A DNA stretch of 64,000 nt. Source: Pontibacterium granulatum. Its GTDB lineage: Bacteria > Pseudomonadota > Gammaproteobacteria > Pseudomonadales > Balneatricaceae. Of the stretch, positions 16,528 through 24,752 are shown piece after piece. Below the pieces are notes generated by a model. The model did no database searches and was not told the DNA's origin. It worked only from the letters and a program-made list of their open reading frames with translations. The position numbers and the translations under genes are program-made. The stretch is taken from the NCBI RefSeq assembly GCF_029961155.1, contig NZ_JASBRH010000025.1:1-64000 (forward strand). Reading direction: 5' to 3'. The first letter of the stretch is position 1. Each line of letters starts with the position of its first letter.

Positions 16528-16941
16528 TCAGTGGGATATGGGTGGTCGGTATAGGGAACTGCTTTTCTGGGGCAACAACAGGTCATTGATAGCAGCCAGA
16601 ACCAGGACTGATTTTTTAGTATCGAAGGAGTAACTTGGCAACCCAGCACCAACAGGATTTGTGCACTGCGACTGAGCACAATCGGTCATTTCCTTACAAT
16701 CGTGCTCGCCAATTTGAATTTCCGAACAAGGCGCATCTTTCTCAGCTATAGACTGTTCACAGCAGTTTTGAGCAACATTGCCGATGGTGCCTTTGGTATG
16801 CATCGCATGGGAAGGAGTTGATTGAACTGGCGATGGATAAGTCTGATCCATTTGCATGGCAGAAGCATGACTGAGTAGCTGGGCGGTTGTCACCACCAGC
16901 ATGCACAGCACTATCAATACTTTCTTTGCCATTCTCTGCAT
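16528..16941 (-). CDS. CopL-like Cys-rich exported protein, second copy
   Basis: About 137 residues (134 if the ATG of MAKKVLIVL is used). There is a signal peptide (VLIVLCMLVVTTAQLLSHASA), then a Cys/His region (CCEQSIAEKDAPC, then CKEMTDCAQSQC), and the end SSLYRPPISH. The layout of signal, seven Cys and terminal RPP matches the CopL-like protein at 7607-7975 and known CopL proteins. It precedes cusCBA on the same strand, the classic position for CopL. Probably an exported copper-binding protein; regulation by copper is likely but no operator is seen directly before it. Confidence 0.6.
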   Translation of the reverse strand: MQRMAKKVLIVLCMLVVTTAQLLSHASAMQMDQTYPSPVQSTPSHAMHTKGTIGNVAQNCCEQSIAEKDAPCSEIQIGEHDCKEMTDCAQSQCTNPVGAGLPSYSFDTKKSVLVLAAINDLLLPQKSSSLYRPPISH

Positions 16942-17213
16942 CTATAGCCAGCCCAATTAATCCGGACGATGTTATAGGATTTTATCTATAGTTCAACCAG
17001 TTTTTCTTTTACTTCCTCTTCAGCAAGTATACTTAGAGGGCTGAACTACACATGAGACAAAAGGACTCCGATGAGTCTAGCTCAAAATTACGTAAGGTCA
17101 AAAACAACCCAACGCTGACCAAAGCCATGACGCCTCACATGGTTCCAAGCTGCGGACTAGTAATGATTACATAGCCCACAGCGCCTGGAGATAGTTGATT
17201 ATCTCTGCCTCCA
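16942..17213. other. Gap between CopL-like and repeat-protein genes
   Basis: About 270 bases without a supported gene. It should hold the promoter of the CopL-cusCBA set. TTGAAC near 17000 with TATAAC close behind (minus strand) is a weak candidate, its spacer being too short. A plus-strand AAAATTACGTAA near 17085 resembles one half of the CopR box at 17728. Confidence 0.35.
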
Positions 17214-17642
17214 TTATTGAGGATGCTGTTGACCATCCATCATATACCCTTGAGGGCCATCACCAGAATTCATCATGTAATGCATGTTGGATTTCGCCTG
17301 TAAATTTGCACCGAAATCATCAGCGACAACGTGACGCTGACTCTTAGCACCATTATGCTCCGCGCCTTCCATCATGTGGCCTTGTGGCCCATTGCCACCA
17401 TGCATCATGTAATGTGCTTTATTATTCGCGCGAGCCTTATGGTCGCCTTTGTAATCCGGCTGATGCAGCTGTGTCTTCCCGCTATCATGCTCCGCACCTT
17501 CCATCATATGGCCTTGTGGCCCATTGCCACCATGCATCATGTAATGGCTACTTGAGTGCTGACTCGCTTGTGCCGTTACAGGTAAAGCTGCGGCTAAGAT
17601 CAAAGCACTTGCCAACCCTACAACCGTTTTCTTCATTTCCAT
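17214..17642 (-). CDS. Exported protein with three Met/His repeats
   Basis: A 142-residue protein starting at ATG 17642, which has AAGGAGCG five bases upstream. After a signal peptide (VVGLASALILAAALPVTAQA) come three copies of a unit of about 18-20 residues: HYMMHGGNGPQGHMMEGA, an identical second copy, and a diverged third, HYMMNSGDGPQGYMMDG. They are spaced by 25-30 residues of polar linker. Each unit has two Met pairs and up to three His, a plausible site for Cu+ or Ag+. It faces cusRS across the CopR box, so copper induction is expected. Family not recognised. Confidence 0.75.
   Translation of the reverse strand: MEMKKTVVGLASALILAAALPVTAQASQHSSSHYMMHGGNGPQGHMMEGAEHDSGKTQLHQPDYKGDHKARANNKAHYMMHGGNGPQGHMMEGAEHNGAKSQRHVVADDFGANLQAKSNMHYMMNSGDGPQGYMMDGQQHPQ
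17355..17546 (-). repeat. 60-base direct repeat pair encoding Met/His units
   Basis: Bases 17355-17414 and 17487-17546 are nearly identical (about two mismatches), each coding the same 20-residue metal-binding-like unit. The third unit at about 17224-17283 is diverged. This points to recent duplication or gene conversion of two units. Confidence 0.85.
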
Positions 17643-17727
17643 CGTTGCGCTCCTTAGCATTTACAGATAATGTTCGATCAATCTATGGAAGCAATCTTAA
17701 AGACTTCAGCTGTCCTGTTACTGACGC

Positions 17728-17749
17728 GAAAATTACATTTTTGTAATTT
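17728..17749. promoter_or_regulatory. CopR/CusR-type operator
   Basis: A 22-base palindrome, AAAATTACATT followed by TTTGTAATTTT, perfect except at the centre. It has the spacing of the E. coli CusR/Pseudomonas CopR box (AAAATGACA...TGTCATTTT) with T for G in each arm. It lies between the divergent starts of the repeat protein (17642) and cusR (17804), so it can serve both. Confidence 0.75.
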
Positions 17750-17803
17750 TGTAAACCTGAGAAGTAACACCCTATTATCTAATCCAAAGAACAAAACAAA
17801 ATC

Positions 17804-18493
17804 ATGAAGATCCTTGTCGTAGAAGACGAAATAAAAACAGGTGAATACTTACAACAGGGATTACGGGAATCGGGCTTTAATACCGACCTTGCACGCAATG
17901 GTGTTGACTGCCTCCATCTTGTATTAACAGATGAAAGCCAATATGACTTAATTATTTTGGATGTAATGCTACCTGGACTTGATGGTTGGAAGGTACTGGA
18001 AACCTTACGCTTAAGCGGAAAAGAAATTCCTGTCTTATTTTTATCTGCACGCGACCAAGTCGAAGACAAAGTTAAAGGGCTGGAGTTAGGGGCGGATGAC
18101 TACCTAATTAAGCCATTTGCATTTTCTGAACTCTTAGCACGTATACGTACACTTTTGAGACGGAATCAAAAAAAGCCTGAATCAACATCAATACGTGTTG
18201 CAGACTTAGAACTGGATCTTCTTAAAAGACGAGCCATAAGGTCAGGACATCGGATCGAGCTTACAGCAAAAGAGTTTTCACTTCTGGAGCTATTAATGCG
18301 TCGTCGAGGTGAAGTACTAACACGCTCTCTAATTGCATCACAAGTTTGGGATATGAACTTTGACAGCGATACCAATGTCATCGAAGTCGCTATAAAGCGT
18401 TTACGCCGAAAGGTCGATGATCCTTTCACACTGAAACTAATACATACCTTAAGAGGCATGGGCTATACCTTAGAGGACAAAAGCAGTTCATGA
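17804..18493 (+). CDS. cusR: Copper response regulator CusR/CopR
   Basis: A 229-residue OmpR-family regulator. The receiver domain has acidic pocket EDE at residues 7-9, phospho-acceptor Asp in [14 protein letters not shown] (about residue 51) and Lys in [17 protein letters not shown]. The C-terminal winged helix contains [20 protein letters not shown] and [17 protein letters not shown]. These features match CusR/CopR. It would be phosphorylated by the kinase encoded by the next gene, with a four-base overlap, and bind the palindrome at 17728-17749. The two genes are clearly more AT-rich than the core genes to the right. Confidence 0.92.
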   Translation: MKILVVEDEIKTGEYLQQGLRESGFNTDLARNGVDCLHLVLTDESQYDLIILDVMLPGLDGWKVLETLRLSGKEIPVLFLSARDQVEDKVKGLELGADDYLIKPFAFSELLARIRTLLRRNQKKPESTSIRVADLELDLLKRRAIRSGHRIELTAKEFSLLELLMRRRGEVLTRSLIASQVWDMNFDSDTNVIEVAIKRLRRKVDDPFTLKLIHTLRGMGYTLEDKSSS

Positions 18494-19905
18494 AAAGACA
18501 GCTATCACTGACATTACGCTTGACTGCTTTTTTTGCTGTTACATCAGGAATTGTTTTATTAGGTCTAGCATGGATAATCACCTTATCCATCGAAGAACAC
18601 TTTATAACCCAAGACAAAGACATTTTAGAGAAAAAGTCAAAAATCGTTCAAGACATCATTCTAAAAATAGATGATAGCATGATCTTCCAGGACCTACCTA
18701 ATAGACTAAAATCCAATCTCATAGGTCATAACGACCTAATCATTTCTGCAATATCGACTGACAGTTCTAAACTTTACAGCTCATCCGATATAGAGATACC
18801 TTTTCATGAGTTATTTAAAAAAACAGACCGCAAACTTAATCGTGTTATAAGCTGGAGCTATGGTGGCCAGAACTACCGCAGCCTGATCACAAGCGCAAGC
18901 ACCGAAAGCCGACCAAAAACATCCTTCTACCTTATCATTTCAATAAATACGAATCACCACGATACCTTTATGTATCGCTTTCAAGGAAGCCTTCTTTTTT
19001 ATACAGTAATTGCCACATTGCTTAGCGGTATGCTTGGACTATTCGCTGCTAGAAAGGGCTTACTCCCCCTATATAAAATGAAAGACCAGGCACTTTCTAT
19101 TACAGTAAATCAACTATCAAGAAGAATGTCAGACAAAAGCGTTCCGGTTGAAATTTCTACACTAGCCAAAGCCCTCAATAAAATGCTGGACAATTTAGAA
19201 GACTCCTTTAGAAGACTGTCTAATTTTTCATCAGATATAGCTCACGAATTGCGAACCCCTATCAGCAACCTTTCCACCCAAACACAAGTAGTACTTTCTA
19301 AACCGAGGGATGCTGAAACCTATCGAAATGTTCTTATATCAAACGCCGAAGAGCATGAACACATATCAAGAATGATCACTGATATGCTTTTTTTGGCCAA
19401 AACTGATAATGGGCTTATACTGCCGTCGTCAGAAACAATCCCGCTGGACGAGCAAGTCAATGACCTTTTTGAATTTTATGACGCTCTAGCAGAAGACAAA
19501 CGTATTTCACTGATCCTTACAGGCAGGGGCTCCATTGCTGGAGACAGGCTAATGGTTCGCAGGGCAATAAATAATTTGCTTTCGAATGCTATACGCCACA
19601 CCCCAATAGAAGGCACTATCACAGTAAACATCATAGAACGAGATGACCGTATAACCTTAACTGTATGCAACACAGGAAGCCCAATTCCAAAGTCAGAAAT
19701 ACCACACCTCTTTGATAGATTTTACCGAGCTGAACAAAGCAGGACGAAGAATGACTCTGATGGCTTTGGTCTAGGCTTAGCAATTACTGAGGCCATATTA
19801 AAAGCTCATGCAGGTACTATTACTGTGACGTCTGATGAGCATCAGACCTGTTTCATTATGGATTATCCCATTAATAAAGCGTCGACCGATTCTTTACGCC
19901 ACTAG
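18490..19905 (+). CDS. cusS: Copper sensor histidine kinase CusS/CopS
   Basis: A 471-residue heavy-metal sensor kinase. TM1 at about residues 12-35 and TM2 at about 160-185 bracket a periplasmic domain of about 125 residues. A HAMP-like linker leads to the H-box [18 protein letters not shown], then N-box [16 protein letters not shown] and G-boxes [11 protein letters not shown] and [18 protein letters not shown]. Length and order match the CusS family. It senses periplasmic Cu+/Ag+ and phosphorylates CusR. Start ATG 18490 lies inside the last codons of cusR. Confidence 0.92.
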   Translation: MKRQLSLTLRLTAFFAVTSGIVLLGLAWIITLSIEEHFITQDKDILEKKSKIVQDIILKIDDSMIFQDLPNRLKSNLIGHNDLIISAISTDSSKLYSSSDIEIPFHELFKKTDRKLNRVISWSYGGQNYRSLITSASTESRPKTSFYLIISINTNHHDTFMYRFQGSLLFYTVIATLLSGMLGLFAARKGLLPLYKMKDQALSITVNQLSRRMSDKSVPVEISTLAKALNKMLDNLEDSFRRLSNFSSDIAHELRTPISNLSTQTQVVLSKPRDAETYRNVLISNAEEHEHISRMITDMLFLAKTDNGLILPSSETIPLDEQVNDLFEFYDALAEDKRISLILTGRGSIAGDRLMVRRAINNLLSNAIRHTPIEGTITVNIIERDDRITLTVCNTGSPIPKSEIPHLFDRFYRAEQSRTKNDSDGFGLGLAITEAILKAHAGTITVTSDEHQTCFIMDYPINKASTDSLRH

Positions 19906-19936
19906 CAGGCAGATCTGTAGTTCAGCGAAATATTAA

Positions 19937-20248
19937 TCACAATAAAGATAGAATATAGTCCCGTGCCGTCTCGCTATCACCGATATCGATTCTTGCACTC
20001 ACATCAATCAGCTCTGGTTTAATAAAGCCCGCGTGAAGCGCTAAAAGGTTGTAGTGACATCGCTGAAGCTTACTTCGACCAGATATGATTGAGCGCACAG
20101 CTCGCGGCTTTAGGCCCAGAATGTGGGCTAACCTCTCAAAATCAATTACCAAGCGAAAATCTGTACATAATTCGTGCTGTCTCAGCAACTGGTGATCTGC
20201 GATAAATTCGCGCAGATCTTCCACCGTAAACTGCTCGTAAGGTTTCAT
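19937..20248 (-). CDS. Hypothetical protein with HTH-like segment
   Basis: A 103-residue soluble protein, last of a four-gene minus-strand set. Residues about 38-65 (FERLAHILGLKPRAVRSIIS) have the spacing of a helix-turn-helix. The segment GLKPRAVRSI resembles GIPPWAVRSI in the product of the preceding gene (20288-20761), suggesting a shared domain. It is separated from that gene by 39 bases. No known family recognised. It may be a DNA-binding partner or regulator in the set with the ADP-ribosylglycohydrolase. Confidence 0.6.
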   Translation of the reverse strand: MKPYEQFTVEDLREFIADHQLLRQHELCTDFRLVIDFERLAHILGLKPRAVRSIISGRSKLQRCHYNLLALHAGFIKPELIDVSARIDIGDSETARDYILSLL

Positions 20249-20287
20249 TATTCAACCTCTTTCTTATTGTTCTTTTCGGGGGCTTGT

Positions 20288-20761
20288 TTATAAACGATTA
20301 TTGGAACTGAGTAACTGCCTGATATGTTCAGTTTCGTCCAGGGTGTAATGAGCACCAGTTACTGTGTTTGTAATGGAGCGAACGGCCCATGGAGGTATAC
20401 CCATCTTCAAGAGGTCGCGCAGTGTCTTTTCCTGAAGCACCACATCATCCAGCGCGCCTAGAGTACTTACCCTAAATTCTTGGGCACTGGCATTTGCAGC
20501 CCCATAGAGGCGTTTGGCTTCAGCCACCAAGGTTTTCTCAATATCCGGCTGAATGGTTTTGAATTCCAGATCAATCAGCTCTAGTGCAGTATGATTAGTT
20601 TTCACATCATCAAGGCAACTAACATTTTCCAGCAATGAACCATTAAGCCGGGCGATGTGGTTTCCCAAGTCTCGAACGCTCTCACCAGCGCCACCTAAGC
20701 GGGCAGATTTAAGACAACCATACGCGTTTATCAGATCCTCGATCAGTTTGAAAATATCCAT
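20288..20761 (-). CDS. Hypothetical protein
   Basis: A 157-residue, mostly helical soluble protein. The C-terminal 50 residues contain LRDLLKMGIPPWAVRSITN, echoing the HTH-like segment of the neighbouring 103-residue protein. The N-terminus (MDIFKLIEDLINAYGCLKSA) is amphipathic. Its ATG overlaps the TGA of the upstream gene by one base (TGATG), so the two are translationally coupled. No family recognised; no catalytic motif seen. Confidence 0.65.
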   Translation of the reverse strand: MDIFKLIEDLINAYGCLKSARLGGAGESVRDLGNHIARLNGSLLENVSCLDDVKTNHTALELIDLEFKTIQPDIEKTLVAEAKRLYGAANASAQEFRVSTLGALDDVVLQEKTLRDLLKMGIPPWAVRSITNTVTGAHYTLDETEHIRQLLSSNNRL

Positions 20762-21042
20762 CAGAAAATCGCCTTTTTTATTTTTATTGTTGTTGCGAGT
20801 TGGAGCAGATCCTGACTTGTTATTCTTGCCCAGATACCATCACCATACTTGAAGTTTAAACGGTGAAGCACCCCAGGAAAGCGTACATCTTCTGTAATGT
20901 AGTTAACGCTGACCTGATCCGGATTTAGTGAATCTCTCAGCATTAATGTAAACACAACTTCTGTGGTACCACCTCTGGCTTTCCAAGTTTTATGTATCAG
21001 CACCTCGGTATTTGATCCGTTCAAAAGCCCTAATAACAACAT
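20761..21042 (-). CDS. Hypothetical protein
   Basis: About 93 residues from ATG 21042 (GGGAG just upstream); a TTG at 21075 directly after the ADP-ribosylglycohydrolase stop would give 104. Predicted beta-rich: alternating strands such as TEVVFTLMLRD, QVSVNYITED and GIWARITSQDLLQLA. It sits between the ADP-ribosylglycohydrolase and the 157-residue protein, coupled to both. No family recognised. A substrate or partner relation to the hydrolase is possible only from context. Confidence 0.55.
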   Translation of the reverse strand: MLLLGLLNGSNTEVLIHKTWKARGGTTEVVFTLMLRDSLNPDQVSVNYITEDVRFPGVLHRLNFKYGDGIWARITSQDLLQLATTIKIKKAIF

Positions 21043-21075
21043 CAACTCCCATCTGACAATTATACCATAAATCAA

Positions 21076-21873
21076 CTAGTTAGTGTTTATTAATATAGGT
21101 TTCCTGAGTTCAAATTTGGAAATAACCGGAATCATTTCGGGTGCCCACTTTTCTATATAATGCCGGGCATGGCTTTTTAGTTCCGCCGGAATTTGATTCG
21201 GATACAATACCTCGGCGATAGAACCCGCTATTGCACAAATTGTGTCAGTATCACCGCCTATATACAGACCTAGTCGCATACAGTCAGAAAAGGACCTGCT
21301 ATCCAATGCAATCTGAATTGCGTGAGGAACAGACCATTTTGCCACTGACGTGAACTCGTACTCGCGATGCAACCGATCTAGATCTTCATTGAGGTTGTAT
21401 CGGAATTGTTTAGACAGCCGCTCTCGGATCATTTCCCTGGGCATGCCCTGCCGGGCATAAAAAATTGCCAGCGCTGCTGCTTGCGCCGCCCGAATGGCGT
21501 CTGGATGGTGATGTGTCGGTTCTGCGGATCGATTCGCCATGGTTTTTACTTCACCTTCGGAATTACATAACCAACCAATCGGAGCGACTCTCATCGCCGC
21601 TCCGTTACCTGGAGACTGACACTCATAAAGGCCGTCCATACTCAACCAATTTTCAAAATTACTGCTGAACCCGCAGTTCCGATAACGATGCCCCCAATCC
21701 TGATACGCTTCGATGAAGTTCTGGTCCTTTAACAGCGCTTGCGCTGTTGCCACTGTTAGAACCGTATCATCAGTGTAATGAGATGTAGGACCGATCAATG
21801 GCAGCGTATGACCTTTGAGATTCGCGTGTTCATAAATGCTCCCGACAAAATCACCAACAATAGCGCCCCACAT
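21076..21873 (-). CDS. ADP-ribosylglycohydrolase (DraG family)
   Basis: About 265 residues from ATG 21873, which has AGAGGAG upstream; the frame extends six codons further. Family motifs: GAIVGDFVGSIYE at the N-terminus, YTDDTVLTVATAQAL (metal-binding Asp pair), NGAAMRVAPIGWL, and near the C-terminus IGGDTDTICAIAGSI with the second Asp cluster. These bind two divalent metals and cleave ADP-ribose from protein or nucleic acid targets, or related substrates. It leads a tight set with three unknown genes in a mobile region. No partner ADP-ribosyltransferase is recognisable among them. Confidence 0.88.
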   Translation of the reverse strand: MWGAIVGDFVGSIYEHANLKGHTLPLIGPTSHYTDDTVLTVATAQALLKDQNFIEAYQDWGHRYRNCGFSSNFENWLSMDGLYECQSPGNGAAMRVAPIGWLCNSEGEVKTMANRSAEPTHHHPDAIRAAQAAALAIFYARQGMPREMIRERLSKQFRYNLNEDLDRLHREYEFTSVAKWSVPHAIQIALDSRSFSDCMRLGLYIGGDTDTICAIAGSIAEVLYPNQIPAELKSHARHYIEKWAPEMIPVISKFELRKPILINTN

Positions 21874-22533
21874 AGCATCTCCTCTACACACAACGGGTTA
21901 AGCAATGGATGCAGATAACCCGAGGTGTCGTATTCAACAGACTTTATTCAAATAAGCCACCAAAATTGCACAGAATGCACAAACAGTGTCATCAAAGGCA
22001 ACAGCGATGTCAGTGATGACACTTTGCGTGCCATTCGCTCGCAAACATGGTCTGCGGCTTATTCTGAACTTCGCACTCAATGAGTGCGGCGCACAAACGA
22101 TAACCATCACGATATATAGCGGATTGCTCCCCATACTCCCGTGTTATTTTTGATTGAAAAACAGATAGTTATACATAGACAAAATCAAAAATATGTACGT
22201 GGGAGTATGGAGGCGGGTAATTGCAAAAATGCCGGAAAAATGGGGATGGGGCCCCGGTTTTCTGGGATTTTGGTAGAAAATAGTCGTTGACGATGGAAAC
22301 ACGGAGTGTTGAACAGGGTCAATGAGTATTTTCGTGGCAATCAAGCAGGATCGACGGTGGAGACACACGCAATGGGTCGGGAACCGTTGATACTGTGCAG
22401 CCGCCTCGTGGGTTTTCATGTTCTATTGCGGAAATGGCGTAGCCATGTAGCAATTAACATGAAGACACACACCAGGACGTTAGTCCGCAAAGTCAAAAAC
22501 CAGCCCATGTGAAAAACGGATCGGAACTTGAGA
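21874..22533. other. 660-base gap with inverted repeats, no supported gene
   Basis: Three short open frames occur here, but none has a ribosome site or protein-like composition. The main structure is the long imperfect inverted repeat at 22128-22213. A GC-rich GGGGCCCC element lies at about 22247. This gap should contain the promoter of the ADP-ribosylglycohydrolase set and the end of the phosphatase operon. Confidence 0.5.
22128..22213. repeat. Long imperfect inverted repeat
   Basis: The left arm 22128-22155 (CCCCATACTCCCGTG, then TTATTTTTGATTG) pairs with the right arm 22181-22213 (CAAAATCAAAAATA, then ACGTGGGAGTATGGAG) around a 25-base centre, with a few mismatches and small gaps. It could be a strong bidirectional terminator-like hairpin between two convergent units, a small palindromic element, or a recombination site. 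Confidence 0.7.
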
Positions 22534-22992
22534 TCAAAATGGGTAATGACCTCGCCGCGCTTTTGCATTTTTATTGCTTAGCCAGTGGTTATCTATGCCC
22601 CACTCCATCCATTCCTTTTCATCCATGATGTGCACAGTCACCGTGGTCAAATCGGGATCAAACGGGTGCTCACTAGGCTCCTCCAGATCTTTGTTCATCG
22701 GGCGAATCACCCAGCCAAATGCACATCCCCTGAAGTCCTTTATGAGCCCAGCGTCACATATATCCGCATCATGCAAAGGTTTACCCCCGGACCCTGCAAT
22801 CGCCCGTAGCATGTCCTCCAGGTATATTCTCCGACGCTTGTCATTAAGGCGGTTTGCAATGCGATACACTCCGCATGAAAAGTGATATGTAAATCGACCA
22901 AACACCTCCATGTCGAAATAATCGACTGTTTCCAGGTATTTCAGCGCATCCTGATTCTGCTCTCGGATACGAAGAACCAGCGCCTTATCCAT
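22534..22992 (-). CDS. Hypothetical protein
   Basis: A 152-residue soluble protein, last gene of the overlapping phage-like operon. It begins MDKALVLRIREQNQDALKYL and ends in a basic tail. Five Cys and several aromatic residues are present, but no motif I recognise. The start overlaps the end of the phosphatase gene by eight bases, so it is very likely translated. Function unknown. Confidence 0.7.
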   Translation of the reverse strand: MDKALVLRIREQNQDALKYLETVDYFDMEVFGRFTYHFSCGVYRIANRLNDKRRRIYLEDMLRAIAGSGGKPLHDADICDAGLIKDFRGCAFGWVIRPMNKDLEEPSEHPFDPDLTTVTVHIMDEKEWMEWGIDNHWLSNKNAKARRGHYPF

Positions 22993-23665
22993 TCCCCACC
23001 TCCGTCAATACACGCTCGCTTTCAATCACAGTAAGACGGCCAGAGCGCACCACTGTATCGATCCAGACCTGGTTGGCACCCACGGTCAGATAATCACACC
23101 CGACATGCCCCATCACCACCGCGCTGACCCTCTCAACCTTCGTACACCGTTTCGACAACGCCCGGTTGTAGCCGTTAACAGACCACAGGTACTCTTTCCA
23201 GTCTTCCTTTGGCACGAAGTTGTACGACACCTTGTGCCAGTCACCCGGTGGTTGACCATGTATCACACCAATAGATCCGCGCTGGGAGTACACTGTCATA
23301 CACATCTCAGACCGGATAATGTCAAACAGCTCCTCCCGCTCCTGCTCCGTGATCTCGTAAGCCCATGCACCACCATTTCGGATATGCATAGCCTGAACTT
23401 TCGGATCCACCCGGCCAACGATAAACAGGCACTCGTGATTCCCACACACCGAATTGAACCAAGGCTCCAGCAGCAGGTGAACACACTCAGCAGACTCCGG
23501 CCCACGATCAATCAGATCCCCCGTGCAAAACAACCTGTCTCGTTCGAAATTAAACCCAACTCGATCAAGAGCCTGCATGAGTAATGAATAGTGGCCGTGC
23601 AAATCACCACAGAACCAGTCCCGGCCATCAACATTTACCGGCATGTGCGTGTGTTGTTTCAGCAA
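22985..23665 (-). CDS. Lambda-type serine/threonine protein phosphatase (metallophosphoesterase)
   Basis: 226 residues. The PPP-family signatures appear in order: GDLHGHYSLL, GDLIDRGPES and GNHECLF, followed by a distal IHGQPPGDW and a late GHVGCDY, giving the dinuclear metal site. The closest pattern I know is the phage lambda protein phosphatase (GDLHG, GDLVDRGAEN, GNHE), at similar length. It removes phosphate from Ser/Thr, and often His or Tyr, in the cytosol. It lies one base after the DUF3768 stop. Its phage-like type supports a mobile origin of this operon. Confidence 0.88.
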   Translation of the reverse strand: MLKQHTHMPVNVDGRDWFCGDLHGHYSLLMQALDRVGFNFERDRLFCTGDLIDRGPESAECVHLLLEPWFNSVCGNHECLFIVGRVDPKVQAMHIRNGGAWAYEITEQEREELFDIIRSEMCMTVYSQRGSIGVIHGQPPGDWHKVSYNFVPKEDWKEYLWSVNGYNRALSKRCTKVERVSAVVMGHVGCDYLTVGANQVWIDTVVRSGRLTVIESERVLTEVGNG

Positions 23666-23666
23666 A

Positions 23667-24032
23667 TCAGTACTCCGCCGCCAGCATGATAGTCAGAACC
23701 CTCAGTGTTTGATCCAGGTCCGCAGGATCTTCACTACCCCGAGCCTTCAACTTATCGTAGTAGTCGATCTTCCAGAAACACCTGACGCCGTTGTGCTCAA
23801 AGCTGCCGAAATTATGCTCACCATACGGGTCATTCCCTTCTTCAATTTCCGCATTTTGTACGGCACCAAGGATTTCCAAATACCCTAGTCCACCGCCTGT
23901 CAGTGCTTCGACACCTGCGGTGAAGTGGATGTGCAAAAGATCTGCATCAATCAGGTGCTGGCATTCGATCGGATCCGACACTCGGCGACGGAAGCTGTCG
24001 TTGTACTTCCTTATCATTGCCGTGTGATCCAT
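23667..24032 (-). CDS. DUF3768 family protein
   Basis: 121 residues from ATG 24032, which shares one base with the TAA of the upstream gene (TAATG); GTGGAG lies upstream. The C-terminal half carries the family pattern NDPYGEHNFGSFE, CFWKIDYYDK, GSEDPADLDQTLRVLTIMLA. DUF3768 proteins occur mainly on plasmids and integrative elements and have no known activity. The translational coupling to neighbours is tight. The conserved acidic and aromatic residues suggest a small globular protein. Confidence 0.85.
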   Translation of the reverse strand: MDHTAMIRKYNDSFRRRVSDPIECQHLIDADLLHIHFTAGVEALTGGGLGYLEILGAVQNAEIEEGNDPYGEHNFGSFEHNGVRCFWKIDYYDKLKARGSEDPADLDQTLRVLTIMLAAEY

Positions 24033-24607
24033 TAGCTCCACCATCCAATCAGAATAATTCCGCGAATGAATCTGTACGCACCGTCCAGCACCTCTGCAAA
24101 ATCACTGTATTCGAAAAATGCAGCGAATCCCGATGTCAGCGTGGCTGCAAGCATGAAAAACATAACAACCACTGAGCCGTACTGGTAAAACAGCTTTATA
24201 TACTTACCGGCACTACAACTGGAGCACGCAATACTTTCAACGATATTTACGGGGATCTCAAAAAGAACAAAGGCAAACCAAAACGCCACCTCACCCCAGC
24301 CTTCCAGGCGCGTGTTGCTGCCGTAGATAATTAGCCCATACCACCAGATTATGGCGGTCAATAGACGCCCAGAATGCCCCACCTGATCGATCTCGTGCAG
24401 AGAGGCACCAGACCAAAAGACAGCCGCGAGGCATGCAACGGCGATCAAAATAAAGTGAAAAAAACCTCCATCCGCTACGCCTGAATCAGCCGCCCAGCCA
24501 GAGACAAAGTACCAAACCGCTAGTGCAACAAACCCTAGGTAGGCAATCGCCCCACCCGGCTCCTGCGCCATATTTTCGGCAATTGAATCTGTATACCGTT
24601 GTCGCAT
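24032..24607 (-). CDS. Hypothetical multi-pass membrane protein
   Basis: 191 residues with about five hydrophobic segments (AIAYLGFVALAVWYFVSGW, FFHFILIAVACLAAVFW, LLTAIIWWYGLIIYG, VAFWFAFVLFEIPVNIV, SVVVMFFMLAATLTSGFAAF). A CSSCSAG turn lies between helices four and five. First gene of the operon leading to the DUF3768 and phosphatase genes. No family recognised. The divergent integrase promoter region with TACATG repeats lies directly upstream. Confidence 0.65.
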   Translation of the reverse strand: MRQRYTDSIAENMAQEPGGAIAYLGFVALAVWYFVSGWAADSGVADGGFFHFILIAVACLAAVFWSGASLHEIDQVGHSGRLLTAIIWWYGLIIYGSNTRLEGWGEVAFWFAFVLFEIPVNIVESIACSSCSAGKYIKLFYQYGSVVVMFFMLAATLTSGFAAFFEYSDFAEVLDGAYRFIRGIILIGWWS

Positions 24608-24657
24608 CTCTCACTCTCCCGATTGTGATTAATGCTGCCATATTCTAACCAAAATAT

Positions 24658-24702
24658 AGCTACATGTCAATACATGTATATATTCGTAGATACATGTATA
24701 TA
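24658..24702. promoter_or_regulatory. TACATG(TA) repeats upstream of the integrase gene
   Basis: Three copies of TACATG(T/A) occur in 40 bases: GCTACATGTC, then ATACATGTATATA twice at 24670 and 24690. Each core is palindromic (TACATGTA). They lie between the divergent membrane-protein and integrase genes. The related palindrome CATGTAGCTACATG at 25994-26007 precedes the ribbon-helix-helix-like gene, so both are candidate operators of that regulator. Confidence 0.6.
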
Positions 24703-24752
24703 CGTTTGATATGATGTAAGTACAACAATAAAAAATAAAAAGGGTACTCTCC

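Noticed and set aside
17052-17174. 40-codon plus-strand frame between the CopL-like and repeat-protein genes
   Set aside because: The length is within chance expectation, and neither a family nor regulated context supports it.
22144-22512. Frames on both strands in the 660-base gap
   Set aside because: They include the arms of the inverted repeat and have unlike-protein composition.
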